Part shown: positions 56,399 through 64,000 of the stretch, one piece after another
How positions within the stretch are numbered: the first letter of the stretch is position 1
Layout of the letters: each line of letters begins with the position of its first letter
Assembly: GCF_036014015.1 (NCBI RefSeq)
Contig: NZ_CP107905.1
Span: forward strand, 8,618,001-8,682,000
DNA from: Streptomyces sp. NBC_00457
Lineage (GTDB): Bacteria > Actinomycetota > Actinomycetes > Streptomycetales > Streptomycetaceae
Length of the DNA: 64,000 nucleotides
Direction of reading: 5' to 3'
Position numbers and translations under genes: made by a program
Notes under the pieces: model-generated
Told to the model about the DNA's origin: nothing
The model's input: only the letters and a program-made list of their open reading frames with translations
Database searches by the model: none

Positions 56399-56461
56399 CC
56401 CCCTGAAAGCGGCGAAGCCGCTTTTTCAGGGGCGCGGGGAACTGCGCGACAAGCCACGACG
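56399..56461. repeat. family B repeat, copy 8, with an extra inner hairpin
   Basis: CCCCTGAAAGCGGCGAAGCC and GCTTTTTCAGGGGCGCGGGG form a long stem in which the usual short loop is replaced by AAAGCGGC-GAA-GCCGCTTT. The family B tail GGGGAACTGCGCGACAAGCC follows. It starts at the argH stop codon. Confidence 0.7.
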
Positions 56462-56520
56462 GACGCGCACCCGCCAACGAGCCGCACGACCCGAGCTCTG
56501 ACGCGAAGGTCATCACGGGT

Positions 56521-56526
56521 TACGTT
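56521..56526 (+). promoter_or_regulatory. -10 element of the aldo/keto reductase gene
   Basis: TACGTT fits TANNNT; a transcript would start near 56533 and reach the ATG at 56566 with ACGGAG as ribosome binding site. It argues against the TTG start at 56527. Confidence 0.4.
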
Positions 56527-56565
56527 TTGGGGAAGCCGAACGGAGCCGACCCCACGGAGCCCGCG

Positions 56566-57537
56566 ATGCCCTTCGCCCGACTGGCAACAGCAACGACCCC
56601 CACCTGCCACATCGGCCTAGGCCTCGCCGCCGTCGGGCGCCCCGGCTACATCAACCTCGGCCGAGACCAGGACCTCGGAGAGAACCGCAGCGTCGACACC
56701 CTCCGCACCCGCACCAACGAACTCCTCGACGCCGCCTACGCGCAAGGCGTCCGCTACTTCGACGCGGCCCGCTCCTACGGCCGTTCCGAGGAGTTCCTCG
56801 CCGACTGGCTGAACGCCCACCCCGACGTCGACGACGTGGTCATCGGCAGCAAATGGGGCTACACCTACACCGCCGGCTGGTCCACCGACGCCGAGCAGCA
56901 CGAGGTCAAGGACCACAGCGTCACGACGTACGAGCGCCAGCGCGCCGAGACCGACGCCCTGCTCGGCGACCGGCTCGACCTCTACCAGATCCACTCGCTG
57001 ACCCCGGACAGCCCGGCCCTCACCGACAAGGAACTCCACGCGAGGCTCGCCGAGGCCGCCGCCCAGGGCCTCACCATCGGCTTCTCCACCAGCGGCCCCG
57101 CCCAGGCCGACACCATCCGTGCCGCCCTCGCCGTGACGGTCGACGGCGAGCCCCTCTTCCGTACCGTCCAGTCGACCTACAACGCGTTGGAGACATCCGC
57201 CGGCCCCGCCCTCGCCGAGGCCCACGACGCCGGACTCACGGTGATCGTCAAGGAGGCCATGGCCAACGGACGGCTCGCGGAACCGCACGCGCCGGACGCG
57301 CTGAAGGCCGTAGCCGAAGAAACGTCTCTGGGGTGCGATGCCGTCGCCCTCGCCCTGATCCTGCGGCAGCCGTGGGCCGGGGTCGTCCTCTCGGGCGCCG
57401 CGACCGTCGTCCAACTGGCCTCCAACCTGCATGCAGCGGTCGTCGACCTCGACGACGCTCAGCTGTCCCGGCTGGCCGCGCTGGTCGAGGACCCGTCCGC
57501 GTACTGGGAGCGGCGCGGGCAGCTGCCCTGGCACTGA
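56566..57537 (+). CDS. aldo/keto reductase
   Basis: A 323-residue NADPH-dependent TIM-barrel reductase. The tetrad is visible: Asp and Tyr in YFDAARSYGRSE, Lys in IGSKWGY and His in YQIHSL. SGAATVVQLASNLHA is the cofactor phosphate-binding region. The ATG at 56566 is preferred, since the longer frame starts within the promoter. Substrate is unknown. It sits alone between argH and the TetR/MFS pair. Confidence 0.88.
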   Translation: MPFARLATATTPTCHIGLGLAAVGRPGYINLGRDQDLGENRSVDTLRTRTNELLDAAYAQGVRYFDAARSYGRSEEFLADWLNAHPDVDDVVIGSKWGYTYTAGWSTDAEQHEVKDHSVTTYERQRAETDALLGDRLDLYQIHSLTPDSPALTDKELHARLAEAAAQGLTIGFSTSGPAQADTIRAALAVTVDGEPLFRTVQSTYNALETSAGPALAEAHDAGLTVIVKEAMANGRLAEPHAPDALKAVAEETSLGCDAVALALILRQPWAGVVLSGAATVVQLASNLHAAVVDLDDAQLSRLAALVEDPSAYWERRGQLPWH

Positions 57538-57581
57538 GAAACCGCGAGGGGACAAGCCCCGTGAGACGGCCATGCCCCGCA

Positions 57582-57621
57582 TGAGACAAGAATGTCTCAC
57601 ATGCGTTATGGTTGTCTCATG
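57582..57621 (+). promoter_or_regulatory. TetR operator and leaderless promoter
   Basis: TGAGACA (57582-57588), AGAA and TGTCTCA (57593-57599) make a perfect 18-bp palindrome. A further TTGTCTCAT half-site overlaps the start codon, and GTGAGAC occurs at 57561-57567. TATGGT (57607-57612) ends seven bases before the ATG at 57619, so the mRNA is probably leaderless; GAGACA within the palindrome is at the -35 distance. Binding would repress the TetR-MFS unit. Confidence 0.7.
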
Positions 57622-58170
57622 GCAGTCGACCGTGACCACGTGCTGCGCACCGCAGCCGCCCTGCTCACCCGTAAATCCACCGCGACCATGGACGAGGTCG
57701 CCAAGGCCGCCGGGATCAGCAGGGCCACGCTGCACCGCCAGTTCGCCGGGCGCGACGTGCTCGTCCGGGCGCTCGAGTCGCTCGGCATCGCGGAGTGCGA
57801 GGCCGCGCTGGACAGGGCCCGCCTGGACGAAGGCGGCGCGAGCGATGCCGTAAGACGGCTCGTCCGCGAGATAGAACCGGCCGCCGCTCTGCTGGCCTTC
57901 CTCTACAGCGAGAACCAGCTGTTCGAGGGCGGGCAGCAGAACGAGGGCTGGACCCGGATCGACGACCGTGTGGCGGCCCTGTTCCGACGCGGTCAGGCGG
58001 CCGGCGAGTTCCGTATCGACCTCACGCCGGCCTGGCTCACCGAGGCGCTCTACGGCCTGCTGGCCTCCGGCGCCTGGGCGGTGTCCGAAGGCCGCGTGGC
58101 CACCAACGACTTCACCTTCATGATCGTCGAGCTGCTGCTCGGCGGCGCACTACGGAGAGAGGAATCATGA
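57619..58170 (+). CDS. TetR family transcriptional repressor
   Basis: A 183-residue TetR regulator with the helix-turn-helix in about 20-45 (TMDEVAKAAGISRATLHRQF) and a divergent helical ligand domain. I use the ATG at 57619, before AVDRDH; the nine extra upstream codons would lie within the operator. Its stop overlaps the start of an MFS exporter gene (ATGA), so repressor and pump form one autoregulated unit. The inducer is unknown but probably a pump substrate. Confidence 0.9.
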   Translation: MAVDRDHVLRTAAALLTRKSTATMDEVAKAAGISRATLHRQFAGRDVLVRALESLGIAECEAALDRARLDEGGASDAVRRLVREIEPAAALLAFLYSENQLFEGGQQNEGWTRIDDRVAALFRRGQAAGEFRIDLTPAWLTEALYGLLASGAWAVSEGRVATNDFTFMIVELLLGGALRREES

Positions 58171-59690
58171 CCAGCACCCTGCAGCCGGCGAACCCGACCG
58201 AGGCGGTGAAGCGCCCCGGCCGTTGGCTCGCGCTGGCCGTCCTCGTGCTCGCCGTGCTGCTGGTGGCCGTCGACGCGACCGTCCTCGGCCTGGCGACCCC
58301 CTACATCAGTGAGGATCTGAAGCCCACGGGCAACCAGCTCCTGTGGATCGGTGACGTCTACTCGTTCGTGATCGCCGGTCTGCTCGTCTCCATGGGCAGC
58401 CTCGGCGACCGCATCGGCCGCAAGCGCATCCTGCTCATCGGCGCCACGGCGTTCGGCGCGATATCCGTGCTCAACGCCTACGCGACGACCCCGGAGCTGA
58501 TGATCGCGGCCCGGGCGCTGCTCGGTGTCGCGGGCGCGACGCTGATGCCCGCCACACTCGCCCTGATCCGCAACCTCTTCCACGACCCGCGCGAACGCAG
58601 CCTCGCCGTCGGCATATGGGGCGCCACCGCTTCCGCGGGCACCGCGATCGGCCCGATCGTGGGCGGCTTCCTGCTCGAACACTTCTGGTGGGGCTCGGTC
58701 TTCCTGATCAACCTGCCCGTGATGGCGGTCCTGGTCCTCGTCGGCATCAAGATGCTGCCGGAGTCACGCAATCCGAACCCCGGTCCCTGGGACCTGCTCA
58801 GCGTCGTGCTGTCGCTCGTCGGCATGGTCGCGCTCGTGTACGCCGTGAAGGAAGCCGCGAGCCACGGCCTCACCTGGGAGACGGTCGCCGCCGCCGTGCT
58901 GGGCCTGGCGTCGCTGTACGGCTTCGTACGGCGCCAACTCACCCTGCCCACACCTCTGCTGGACATGCGGCTCTTCCGCAACCGCGGCTTCAGCGGGGCC
59001 GTCCTGGCCGACCTGCTGACCATCTTCGGCCTGTCCGGCCTGGTGTTCTTCCTCTCGCAGTACCTGCAACTCGTCCAGGGCCGACGCCCGTTCGAGGCAG
59101 GTTTGGCCGAACTGCCCGCCGCCATCGGCGCGGTGGCCGCCGGCCTGATCGCCGGCCGCGCGGCCCGCCGATTCTCCGTACGCACCGTCGTCTCCGGGGG
59201 CCTCGCGGCAGTCGGCCTCGCCCTGGCCGCCCTCACGGTCATCGACCAGTCCACCGGCTACCCCCTCCTCGGCGCCGCCCTGCTCGTCGTAGGCATCGGC
59301 GCGGGTTTCGCCTTCACCGTCACCGCAGACGTCATCCTCTCCAGCGTGCCGAAGGAGGAGGCAGGCGCGGCATCGGCGGTCTCCGAAACGGCATACGAAC
59401 TCGGCGCGGCCCTGGGAATCGCTCTGCTGGGCTCGATCGTGACGGGCGTGTACCGGGACTTCGCAGGCCCGACGGGCACACCGGAAGCGGCCCACGAATC
59501 CCTCGGCGGCGCGGTGGAGGCGGCAGCGGGGATGCCCGCACAAACGTCTGCGGCAATGCTGGACGCGGCCCGGCAATCCTTCGTAGACGGCCTGGCCCTG
59601 GCGGCAGGCGCAGGTGCGGCAGTCCTACTCGCAGCGGCAGTAGCAGCATGGTTCATGCTCCGAAACCAACGGCTGGAAAATCGCCCTTAA
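58167..59690 (+). CDS. MFS drug exporter, DHA2 (14-TM) family
   Basis: A 507-residue major facilitator of the DHA2 (QacA/SmvA-like) group with about 14 helices. Motif A is SMGSLGDRIGRKRILLIG after helix 2, the DHA2 Asp is in VAVDATVLGLATPYIS of helix 1, and motif C is GIWGATASAGTAIGPIVGG in helix 5. It probably expels cationic or hydrophobic compounds by proton exchange. It is coupled to the TetR gene. The TAA stop is formed within the first bases of a family B repeat. Confidence 0.9.
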   Translation: MTSTLQPANPTEAVKRPGRWLALAVLVLAVLLVAVDATVLGLATPYISEDLKPTGNQLLWIGDVYSFVIAGLLVSMGSLGDRIGRKRILLIGATAFGAISVLNAYATTPELMIAARALLGVAGATLMPATLALIRNLFHDPRERSLAVGIWGATASAGTAIGPIVGGFLLEHFWWGSVFLINLPVMAVLVLVGIKMLPESRNPNPGPWDLLSVVLSLVGMVALVYAVKEAASHGLTWETVAAAVLGLASLYGFVRRQLTLPTPLLDMRLFRNRGFSGAVLADLLTIFGLSGLVFFLSQYLQLVQGRRPFEAGLAELPAAIGAVAAGLIAGRAARRFSVRTVVSGGLAAVGLALAALTVIDQSTGYPLLGAALLVVGIGAGFAFTVTADVILSSVPKEEAGAASAVSETAYELGAALGIALLGSIVTGVYRDFAGPTGTPEAAHESLGGAVEAAAGMPAQTSAAMLDAARQSFVDGLALAAGAGAAVLLAAAVAAWFMLRNQRLENRP

Positions 59691-59721
59691 GGGGCGCGGG
59701 GAACTGCGCGACCAGCCCCCA
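59682..59721. repeat. dispersed 3'-end repeat, family B, copy 9
   Basis: CGCCCTTAAGGGGCGC hairpin followed by GGGGAACTGCGCGACCAGCC, starting inside the last codons of the MFS gene and supplying its stop codon. Confidence 0.75.
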
Positions 59722-59848
59722 CAGACCCGCACTCGCCCCCCATCCCCAGCCAGCCCCCACACTAGGCTTTAAGCCCTTTTTCGCCCCGGCCTGATGGTCT
59801 TGGCTCCGTACCCGACGTCGTTCCCCACGGCCGAAGGAGCCACAGACC

Positions 59849-60037
59849 ATGACACGACGTACACGCAAACTCCTCGTCACCGGCGCCGCACTGGCAACCG
59901 TCACCCTCGCCGGAGGCGGCATCGCACTCGCAGCCGACGGAGACGAGGCGCCCCGCGAGAACGTGAGGTTCGTCGTCACGGATCACGACGACTGCCCGGA
60001 GAAGAACACCGCAGCGAACGGCGGCGCGGCGCTGTGA
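59849..60037 (+). CDS. small secreted peptide heading the MoxR operon
   Basis: A 62-residue protein: a signal peptide (RRTRKLLVTGAALATVTLAGGG, shown here in part as KLLVTGAALATVTLAGG, cleaved near LAADG) and a mature acidic peptide of about 32 residues with one Cys (DHDDCPEKN). The ATG at 59849 follows GAAGGAG. Its stop overlaps the GTG start of the MoxR gene, so the two are coupled. No homologue is recognised; the single Cys allows dimerisation or a link to a partner. Confidence 0.7.
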   Translation: MTRRTRKLLVTGAALATVTLAGGGIALAADGDEAPRENVRFVVTDHDDCPEKNTAANGGAAL

Positions 60038-61020
60038 CCGCCGAACCCCCGCAGGACAAGCTCCTCGAACACGCGCTGTTCGAGGTCAAGAGGGTCATCG
60101 TCGGCCAGGACCGCATGGTGGAACGCATGTTCACCGCGATCCTGGCCCGCGGCCACTGTCTGCTGGAGGGCGTGCCCGGAGTCGCCAAGACCCTGGCCGC
60201 GAAAACCCTGGCCCATGTGGCCGGAGGCGAGTTCGCCCGGCTGCAGTTCACCCCCGACCTCGTCCCCTCCGACATCACCGGCACGCGGATCTACCGCCCG
60301 TCCCGGGAGGCGTTCGACATTGAACCCGGCCCGGTGATCGCCAACGTCGTCCTCGCCGACGAGATCAACCGCGCCCCCGCCAAGGTGCAGTCCGCGCTCC
60401 TGGAGGTCATGGGCGAGCACCAGGTCTCCATCGGCGGCACCACGATCCCCGTCCCCGAACCGTTCCTCGTCCTCGCCACCCAGAACCCGATCGAGTCCGA
60501 GGGCGTCTACCGCCTCCCCGAGGCCCAGCGCGACCGCTTCCTGCTCAAGGTGGAGGTTCCCGCGCCCAGCGAGTCCGAGGAACTCGCCATCCTCTACCGG
60601 ATGAGCGTCGACCCGCCGAGCCCGCGCCGCATCCTCACCCCGGAGCGGCTGATCGCGCTTCAGCGCACCGCGGACCAGGTGTTCGTGCACCACGCGGTCG
60701 CCGAGTACGCCGTACGACTGGTCTGCGCGACCCGCGAACAGGCGGGCCCGGAGCGGAGGCTGGCGCACGGCGCGGGACCGCGGGCCACGCTCGGCCTGGT
60801 CGCCGCCGCCCGTGCCCTGGCCCTGCTGCGGGGCCGTGGATACGTCCTGCCGACCGACGTCAGCGACCTGGCGCACGAGGTCATCGCACACCGTCTCGTC
60901 CTGTCCTTCGACGCGCTCGCCGACGGCATCGCCCCCGGAGCGATCGTCGACGAGGTCCTGGCGGCGGTCGAGCAGCCCCGTATCAGCCCCCGTCAGGCCG
61001 CCGAGGAGGAAGCGGCATGA
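60034..61020 (+). CDS. MoxR family AAA+ ATPase
   Basis: A 328-residue MoxR ATPase with Walker A GVPGVAKT, Walker B VVLADEINRAP, sensor 1 LATQNPIE and the arginine finger segment EAQRDRFLLK. MoxR proteins act as chaperones with VWA-domain partners, loading metals or maturing complexes. The GTG at 60034 lies in the stop codon of the small secreted peptide gene, and DUF58 and VWA genes follow, giving the classical MoxR-DUF58-VWA set. Confidence 0.93.
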   Translation: MTAEPPQDKLLEHALFEVKRVIVGQDRMVERMFTAILARGHCLLEGVPGVAKTLAAKTLAHVAGGEFARLQFTPDLVPSDITGTRIYRPSREAFDIEPGPVIANVVLADEINRAPAKVQSALLEVMGEHQVSIGGTTIPVPEPFLVLATQNPIESEGVYRLPEAQRDRFLLKVEVPAPSESEELAILYRMSVDPPSPRRILTPERLIALQRTADQVFVHHAVAEYAVRLVCATREQAGPERRLAHGAGPRATLGLVAAARALALLRGRGYVLPTDVSDLAHEVIAHRLVLSFDALADGIAPGAIVDEVLAAVEQPRISPRQAAEEEAA

Positions 61021-61934
61021 ACGGCAGCACCCCGACGCTCCACGAACTCACCCCCGAACAGGCCCTGAAACACCTGGAGTTGATCTTCACCCGGCGCCCG
61101 GACGGACTCCTCCAGGGCGACCACGCCTCTCTGCTGCCCGGTCCCGGCAGCGAGGTCTCGGAGACCCGGCCGTACGTCATCGGCGACGACGTACGCCGGA
61201 TGGACTGGAACGCCACCGCCCGCACCACCGTCCCCCACGTCCGCCTCACCCTCGCCGACCGCGAACTGACCACCTGGATCGTCCTCGACGCCTCCGCGAG
61301 CATGGACTTCGGCACCGCCCGTATGGAGAAACGGGACCTCGCGGTGGGCGCGGCGGCGGCCGTCGCCTTCCTCACCGAACGGGCCGGCAACCGGCTCGGC
61401 GCGCAGATCACCGGGCCGCACGGAATCCAGCGGATCCCGCCGCGCACCGGACGCCACCACATGCTCACCATCCTGCGCGCCGCCCTCGAACGCCCCCGGG
61501 TGAACGAAGGCGCCCCCGAACACACCCTCGCCGACGCCCTGGTGGCCCTGCGCGCGCTGCCCGCACGCGGGCTCGTCGCCATCGTCTCCGACTTCCTGGA
61601 GACCGGCTGGGAGCAGCCGTTGCGCGTCGCCACCCGCCGCCACCAGGTCCTCGCCATCGAGACCGTCGACCCGCGCGAGCTGGAGCTGCCCGACGTCGGA
61701 CTGCTCACCGTCGTCGACCCGGAGACCGGCCGCAGGCGCGACATCCCCACCCACGCGCGGAGGGTGCGCGAACGGTATGCCGCGGCCGCGCTGGAGCAGC
61801 GGGCCGTCATCAAGCAGTCCATACGCCGCGCGGGCGCCGCCCACCTCAGGCTCCGCACCGACCGGGACTGGGTGAAGGACGTCGTCCGGTACGTCGAGGA
61901 CCAGCGGCGCCGAGCGGGCGGCGGCGCCGCATGA
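61017..61934 (+). CDS. DUF58 domain protein
   Basis: A 305-residue DUF58 protein. The family signature GPGSEVSETRPYVIGDDVRR and the conserved MDWNATART precede a VWA-like core (WIVLDASASMDFG, a MIDAS-type DxSxS). It is the usual partner between MoxR and VWA proteins. The start overlaps the MoxR stop (ATGA). It has no transmembrane helix of its own, so it likely works in the cytosol with MoxR. Confidence 0.92.
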   Translation: MNGSTPTLHELTPEQALKHLELIFTRRPDGLLQGDHASLLPGPGSEVSETRPYVIGDDVRRMDWNATARTTVPHVRLTLADRELTTWIVLDASASMDFGTARMEKRDLAVGAAAAVAFLTERAGNRLGAQITGPHGIQRIPPRTGRHHMLTILRAALERPRVNEGAPEHTLADALVALRALPARGLVAIVSDFLETGWEQPLRVATRRHQVLAIETVDPRELELPDVGLLTVVDPETGRRRDIPTHARRVRERYAAAALEQRAVIKQSIRRAGAAHLRLRTDRDWVKDVVRYVEDQRRRAGGGAA

Positions 61935-61944
61935 AGGAGGTCCG

Positions 61945-62895
61945 ATGAGTCTGCGTTCACCCGGCTGGCTGCTGCTCCTGGTGCCGCTCGCCGGACTGAT
62001 CGGCGCGTATCTGTTGGTGCAGCGGCGCCGGCGCCGGTACGCCGTCCGGTTCACCAACCTCGATCTGCTCGACAAGGTCGCGCCCAGCCGGCCCGGATGG
62101 CGGCGGCACGTCCCCGCCGCCGCCTTCTGCGCCACGCTCGGGCTGCTGGTCGTCGGGTTCGCGCGCCCCACCGCGGATGTGCAGGTACCGCGCGAGCGGG
62201 CCACCATCATGATCGCCTTCGATGTCTCCGGCTCCATGGAGGCCACCGACGTCGAGCCCACCCGCATGGACGCGGCCAAGCGCGCCGCCGTCACCTTCGT
62301 CGACCGGCTGCCTGAGCGGTTCAACGTCGGACTGGTGCCGTTCAGCGGTACCACCACCGTCGCGGTCCCGCCGACCACCGACCGCGTGGTGCTGCGCCGG
62401 GCCATCGAACAGCTCACCCCGGGTCAGGCCACGGCGATCGGCGACGCCGTGATGGCTTCGCGGGATGCCATCCGGACCCTCGACAAGGAGGCCGAGACCG
62501 AGCCGCCGCCCGCGCATGTCGTGCTGCTGTCCGACGGCGCCAACACCGCGGGACGCTCGGTGGAGTCGGCCGCCGCGGAGATCGCCGCCGACCGCATCCC
62601 GGTCTCGACGATCGCGTACGGCACCGAGGACGGGGTCATCGAGTTCCCGGACGGCCGTGTCCTGCAGGTCCCCGTCGACGGCCCCGCACTGGAGGGCCTC
62701 GCCGAGCGCACGGGCGGCGACTTCCACGAGGCCGCGTCCGGCGAGGAACTCCAGGCCGTGTACGAGGACATCGGCAGCTCAGTCGGCTACCGCACCGAGG
62801 AACGCGAGGTCTGGCAGTGGTTCGTCGCCGCGGGCCTCATCACCGCCCTGGCCGCCGCGGCGACCTCGCTGCTCTGGTTCTCCCGGCTGCCCTGA
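61945..62895 (+). CDS. VWA domain membrane protein (BatA-like)
   Basis: A 316-residue protein with an N-terminal helix (WLLLLVPLAGLIGAYLLV), a second at about 52-70 and a C-terminal helix (AAGLITALAAAATSLLWF). Between them lies a von Willebrand A domain with the MIDAS motif FDVSGSMEATD and later SDGANT. It should bind a divalent metal and act with MoxR and DUF58. AAGGAGG precedes the ATG at 61945, ten bases after the DUF58 stop. Confidence 0.92.
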   Translation: MSLRSPGWLLLLVPLAGLIGAYLLVQRRRRRYAVRFTNLDLLDKVAPSRPGWRRHVPAAAFCATLGLLVVGFARPTADVQVPRERATIMIAFDVSGSMEATDVEPTRMDAAKRAAVTFVDRLPERFNVGLVPFSGTTTVAVPPTTDRVVLRRAIEQLTPGQATAIGDAVMASRDAIRTLDKEAETEPPPAHVVLLSDGANTAGRSVESAAAEIAADRIPVSTIAYGTEDGVIEFPDGRVLQVPVDGPALEGLAERTGGDFHEAASGEELQAVYEDIGSSVGYRTEEREVWQWFVAAGLITALAAAATSLLWFSRLP

Positions 62896-62923
62896 CGGCC
62901 CATTCACCGACGTTGGAGGAATG

Positions 62924-63925
62924 ATGCCCGACCAGTCGCACACCGGCCCTCCCGGCTCACCGGGCCCGGCGGTGCCGACCCGCCCGCCGGGTCGCACGGA
63001 CCCGAGCGGGCCGCGGACACCGGGGGAGGCACCCGTGCCCGACGTTCCGCACATCGGTCTCGGCCACCCGCGCGGCCCCGCCTTTGTGCCCGGGCGGCCC
63101 CCGGCGCCCCTCGACCCGTACGCACACACCTCTCCCGTCACTCCCACCCCCCACATCACCCCTCAATCGCCGCCCCCGTCCCCTCCCCGCACCACCAGTA
63201 CCCGCCGCCCCCTCACCGCCGCGATCCTCGCCGCCGTCCTCGCGGGCGGGTGCGCCGGATACGTGGCCGGAGCCTTCGGGGACAGCGACCCCGCAGCCCC
63301 GACCGCCACCGTCGCCTCCGGTGACCTCGAAGCCGTGGCCGCCCGGGTCCTGCCCAGCGTGGTCTCCGTGGTGACCGCGTCCGGGCAGGGGTCGGGGTTC
63401 GTGTTCGACGAGCGGGGGCGGATCCTCACCAACGCGCATGTCGTGAGCGGGAGTTCGCGCGTGTCCGTCGAGTTGCAGGACGGGCGCCGGCTCAGCGCCC
63501 AGGTGATCGGCGACGACCCCGCGCACGACGTGGCCGTACTGGAGCCGGAGACCGCGCGCGGGCTGCGGGCCGCCGAGCTCGCCACCGCCGGACGCCCGGC
63601 CGTCGGGGACACGGTCCTCGCCATCGGCTCCCCGCTCGGCCTCAGCGGCACCGTCACCTCAGGCATCGTCAGCGCCCTCGACCGACCCGTCACACTGGGC
63701 GAAGGCACGGGCGGCGGACGGCAGCAGCGTGCGCTGCAGACCGACGCCTCGATCAACCCCGGCAACTCCGGCGGGCCGCTGGTCGACGCCGACGGACGGG
63801 TCATCGGCATCAATACGGCCATCGCGACGTTGGACCGGCAAAGGGGCGGCTCCATAGGCATCGGCTTCGCGATCCCCGTGGCCGACGCCGCGGACGCCGC
63901 GGAGACCATCATCGACGGTGGGTAG
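62924..63925 (+). CDS. HtrA-like trypsin-type serine protease, membrane-anchored, no PDZ domain
   Basis: A 333-residue S1C protease. About 95 residues of Pro-rich cytosolic sequence precede one helix (AAILAAVLAGGCAGYVAGAF), then the trypsin-like domain with His in LTNAHVVSG, Asp in DPAHDVAVLE and Ser in NPGNSGGPLV. The chain ends 35 residues after the last strand, so the usual C-terminal PDZ domain is missing. I prefer the second ATG (62924), since GGAGG lies too close to the first. A response regulator gene follows ten bases later, suggesting envelope-stress signalling. Confidence 0.87.
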   Translation: MPDQSHTGPPGSPGPAVPTRPPGRTDPSGPRTPGEAPVPDVPHIGLGHPRGPAFVPGRPPAPLDPYAHTSPVTPTPHITPQSPPPSPPRTTSTRRPLTAAILAAVLAGGCAGYVAGAFGDSDPAAPTATVASGDLEAVAARVLPSVVSVVTASGQGSGFVFDERGRILTNAHVVSGSSRVSVELQDGRRLSAQVIGDDPAHDVAVLEPETARGLRAAELATAGRPAVGDTVLAIGSPLGLSGTVTSGIVSALDRPVTLGEGTGGGRQQRALQTDASINPGNSGGPLVDADGRVIGINTAIATLDRQRGGSIGIGFAIPVADAADAAETIIDGG

Positions 63926-63935
63926 GTGGTCGTAC

Positions 63936-64000
63936 ATGAGACTGCTCGTGGTCGAGGACGAGGAGGACCTGGTCGTCGCCCTCAAGGTCGGGCTGGTCAG
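63936..64000 (+). CDS. response regulator, partial (5' end only)
   Basis: The 21 or so codons before the window edge start MRLLVVEDEEDLVVALKVG, the beta-1 strand and the acidic Asp/Glu pocket of a two-component receiver domain. An OmpR-type regulator is likely by its sequence style, but the output domain lies outside the window. It starts ten bases after the HtrA-like gene. Confidence 0.75.
   Translation, partial: MRLLVVEDEEDLVVALKVGLV

Overview
The window is chromosomal DNA from a Streptomyces-type actinomycete. The evidence is very high GC with strong third-position bias, frequent GTG starts, many ATGA/GTGA start-stop overlaps, leaderless promoters, rare TTA codons, dispersed GC-rich 3'-end repeats typical of the genus, and the gene order glnA4-like / infC-rpmI-rplT / TrmH / sensor kinase / pheST / TPR regulator / NUDIX ... 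argCJBDR ... argGH, which I recall as the conserved order of the S. coelicolor SCO1613-SCO1570 region. No tRNA, rRNA, insertion sequence, prophage or CRISPR array was seen.

Layout. 0.2-5.3 kb: an amine gamma-glutamylation cluster (class I amidotransferase-like hydrolase, GntR/FadR regulator, and divergent glutamine-synthetase-like ligase, aldehyde dehydrogenase and SDR genes coupled by GTGA overlaps). 5.3-13.4 kb: a DUF2510 membrane protein, a PLP aldolase/deaminase, a proline-rich membrane protein coupled to a mycosin-like protease, a class A beta-lactamase-fold hydrolase, an SseB-like protein and DUF1844. 13.4-24.6 kb: a translation block with infC (ATC start, long structured leader with a U-tract terminator), rpmI, rplT, an SPOUT methyltransferase, an orphan PAS histidine kinase with a TTA codon, pheST, a SpoIIE-type phosphatase, a TPR regulator and a NUDIX hydrolase with a TTA codon. 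24.6-34.6 kb: metabolic and secreted functions, including a transporter interrupted in frame by a dispersed repeat and a divergently arranged MocR regulator whose start codon overlaps that of the transporter, a phosphatase-fold protein lacking both catalytic histidines, and a secreted GH51 arabinofuranosidase.

34.7-39.6 kb: the arginine operon argC-argJ-argB-argD-argR with ARG-box-like sites at its promoter. 39.6-53.5 kb: a mixed accessory block lying between argR and argG. It holds an ECF42-type sigma factor with its YCII/DGPF partner and a matching autoregulatory promoter; a putative extracytoplasmic flavin electron-transfer operon (ferric-reductase-like membrane flavoprotein, a protein with three FMN-binding domains, and the ApbE flavin transferase); a 1,651-residue caspase plus Hsp90-like ATPase protein co-encoded with a zinc-ribbon protein and a three-TM protein; an L,D-transpeptidase; a PPOX flavoprotein; and a secreted tandem-duplicated protein. 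53.6-56.4 kb: argG and argH. 56.5-64.0 kb: an aldo/keto reductase, a TetR-MFS efflux pair with a clear palindromic operator, a MoxR-DUF58-VWA operon headed by a small secreted peptide, a PDZ-less HtrA-like protease and the start of a response regulator.

The strongest candidate for a little-characterised system is the caspase-Hsp90 / zinc-ribbon / TM operon (45.0-51.0 kb). Its protease dyad and Bergerat-fold ATP-binding motifs all look intact, and its three genes overlap, so they are probably made together. By analogy with computationally described caspase conflict systems it could be an immunity or controlled-death module; that role is inference. Other points of note are the triple FMN-binding electron-transfer operon, the repeat inserted in a transporter gene, and the infC leader.
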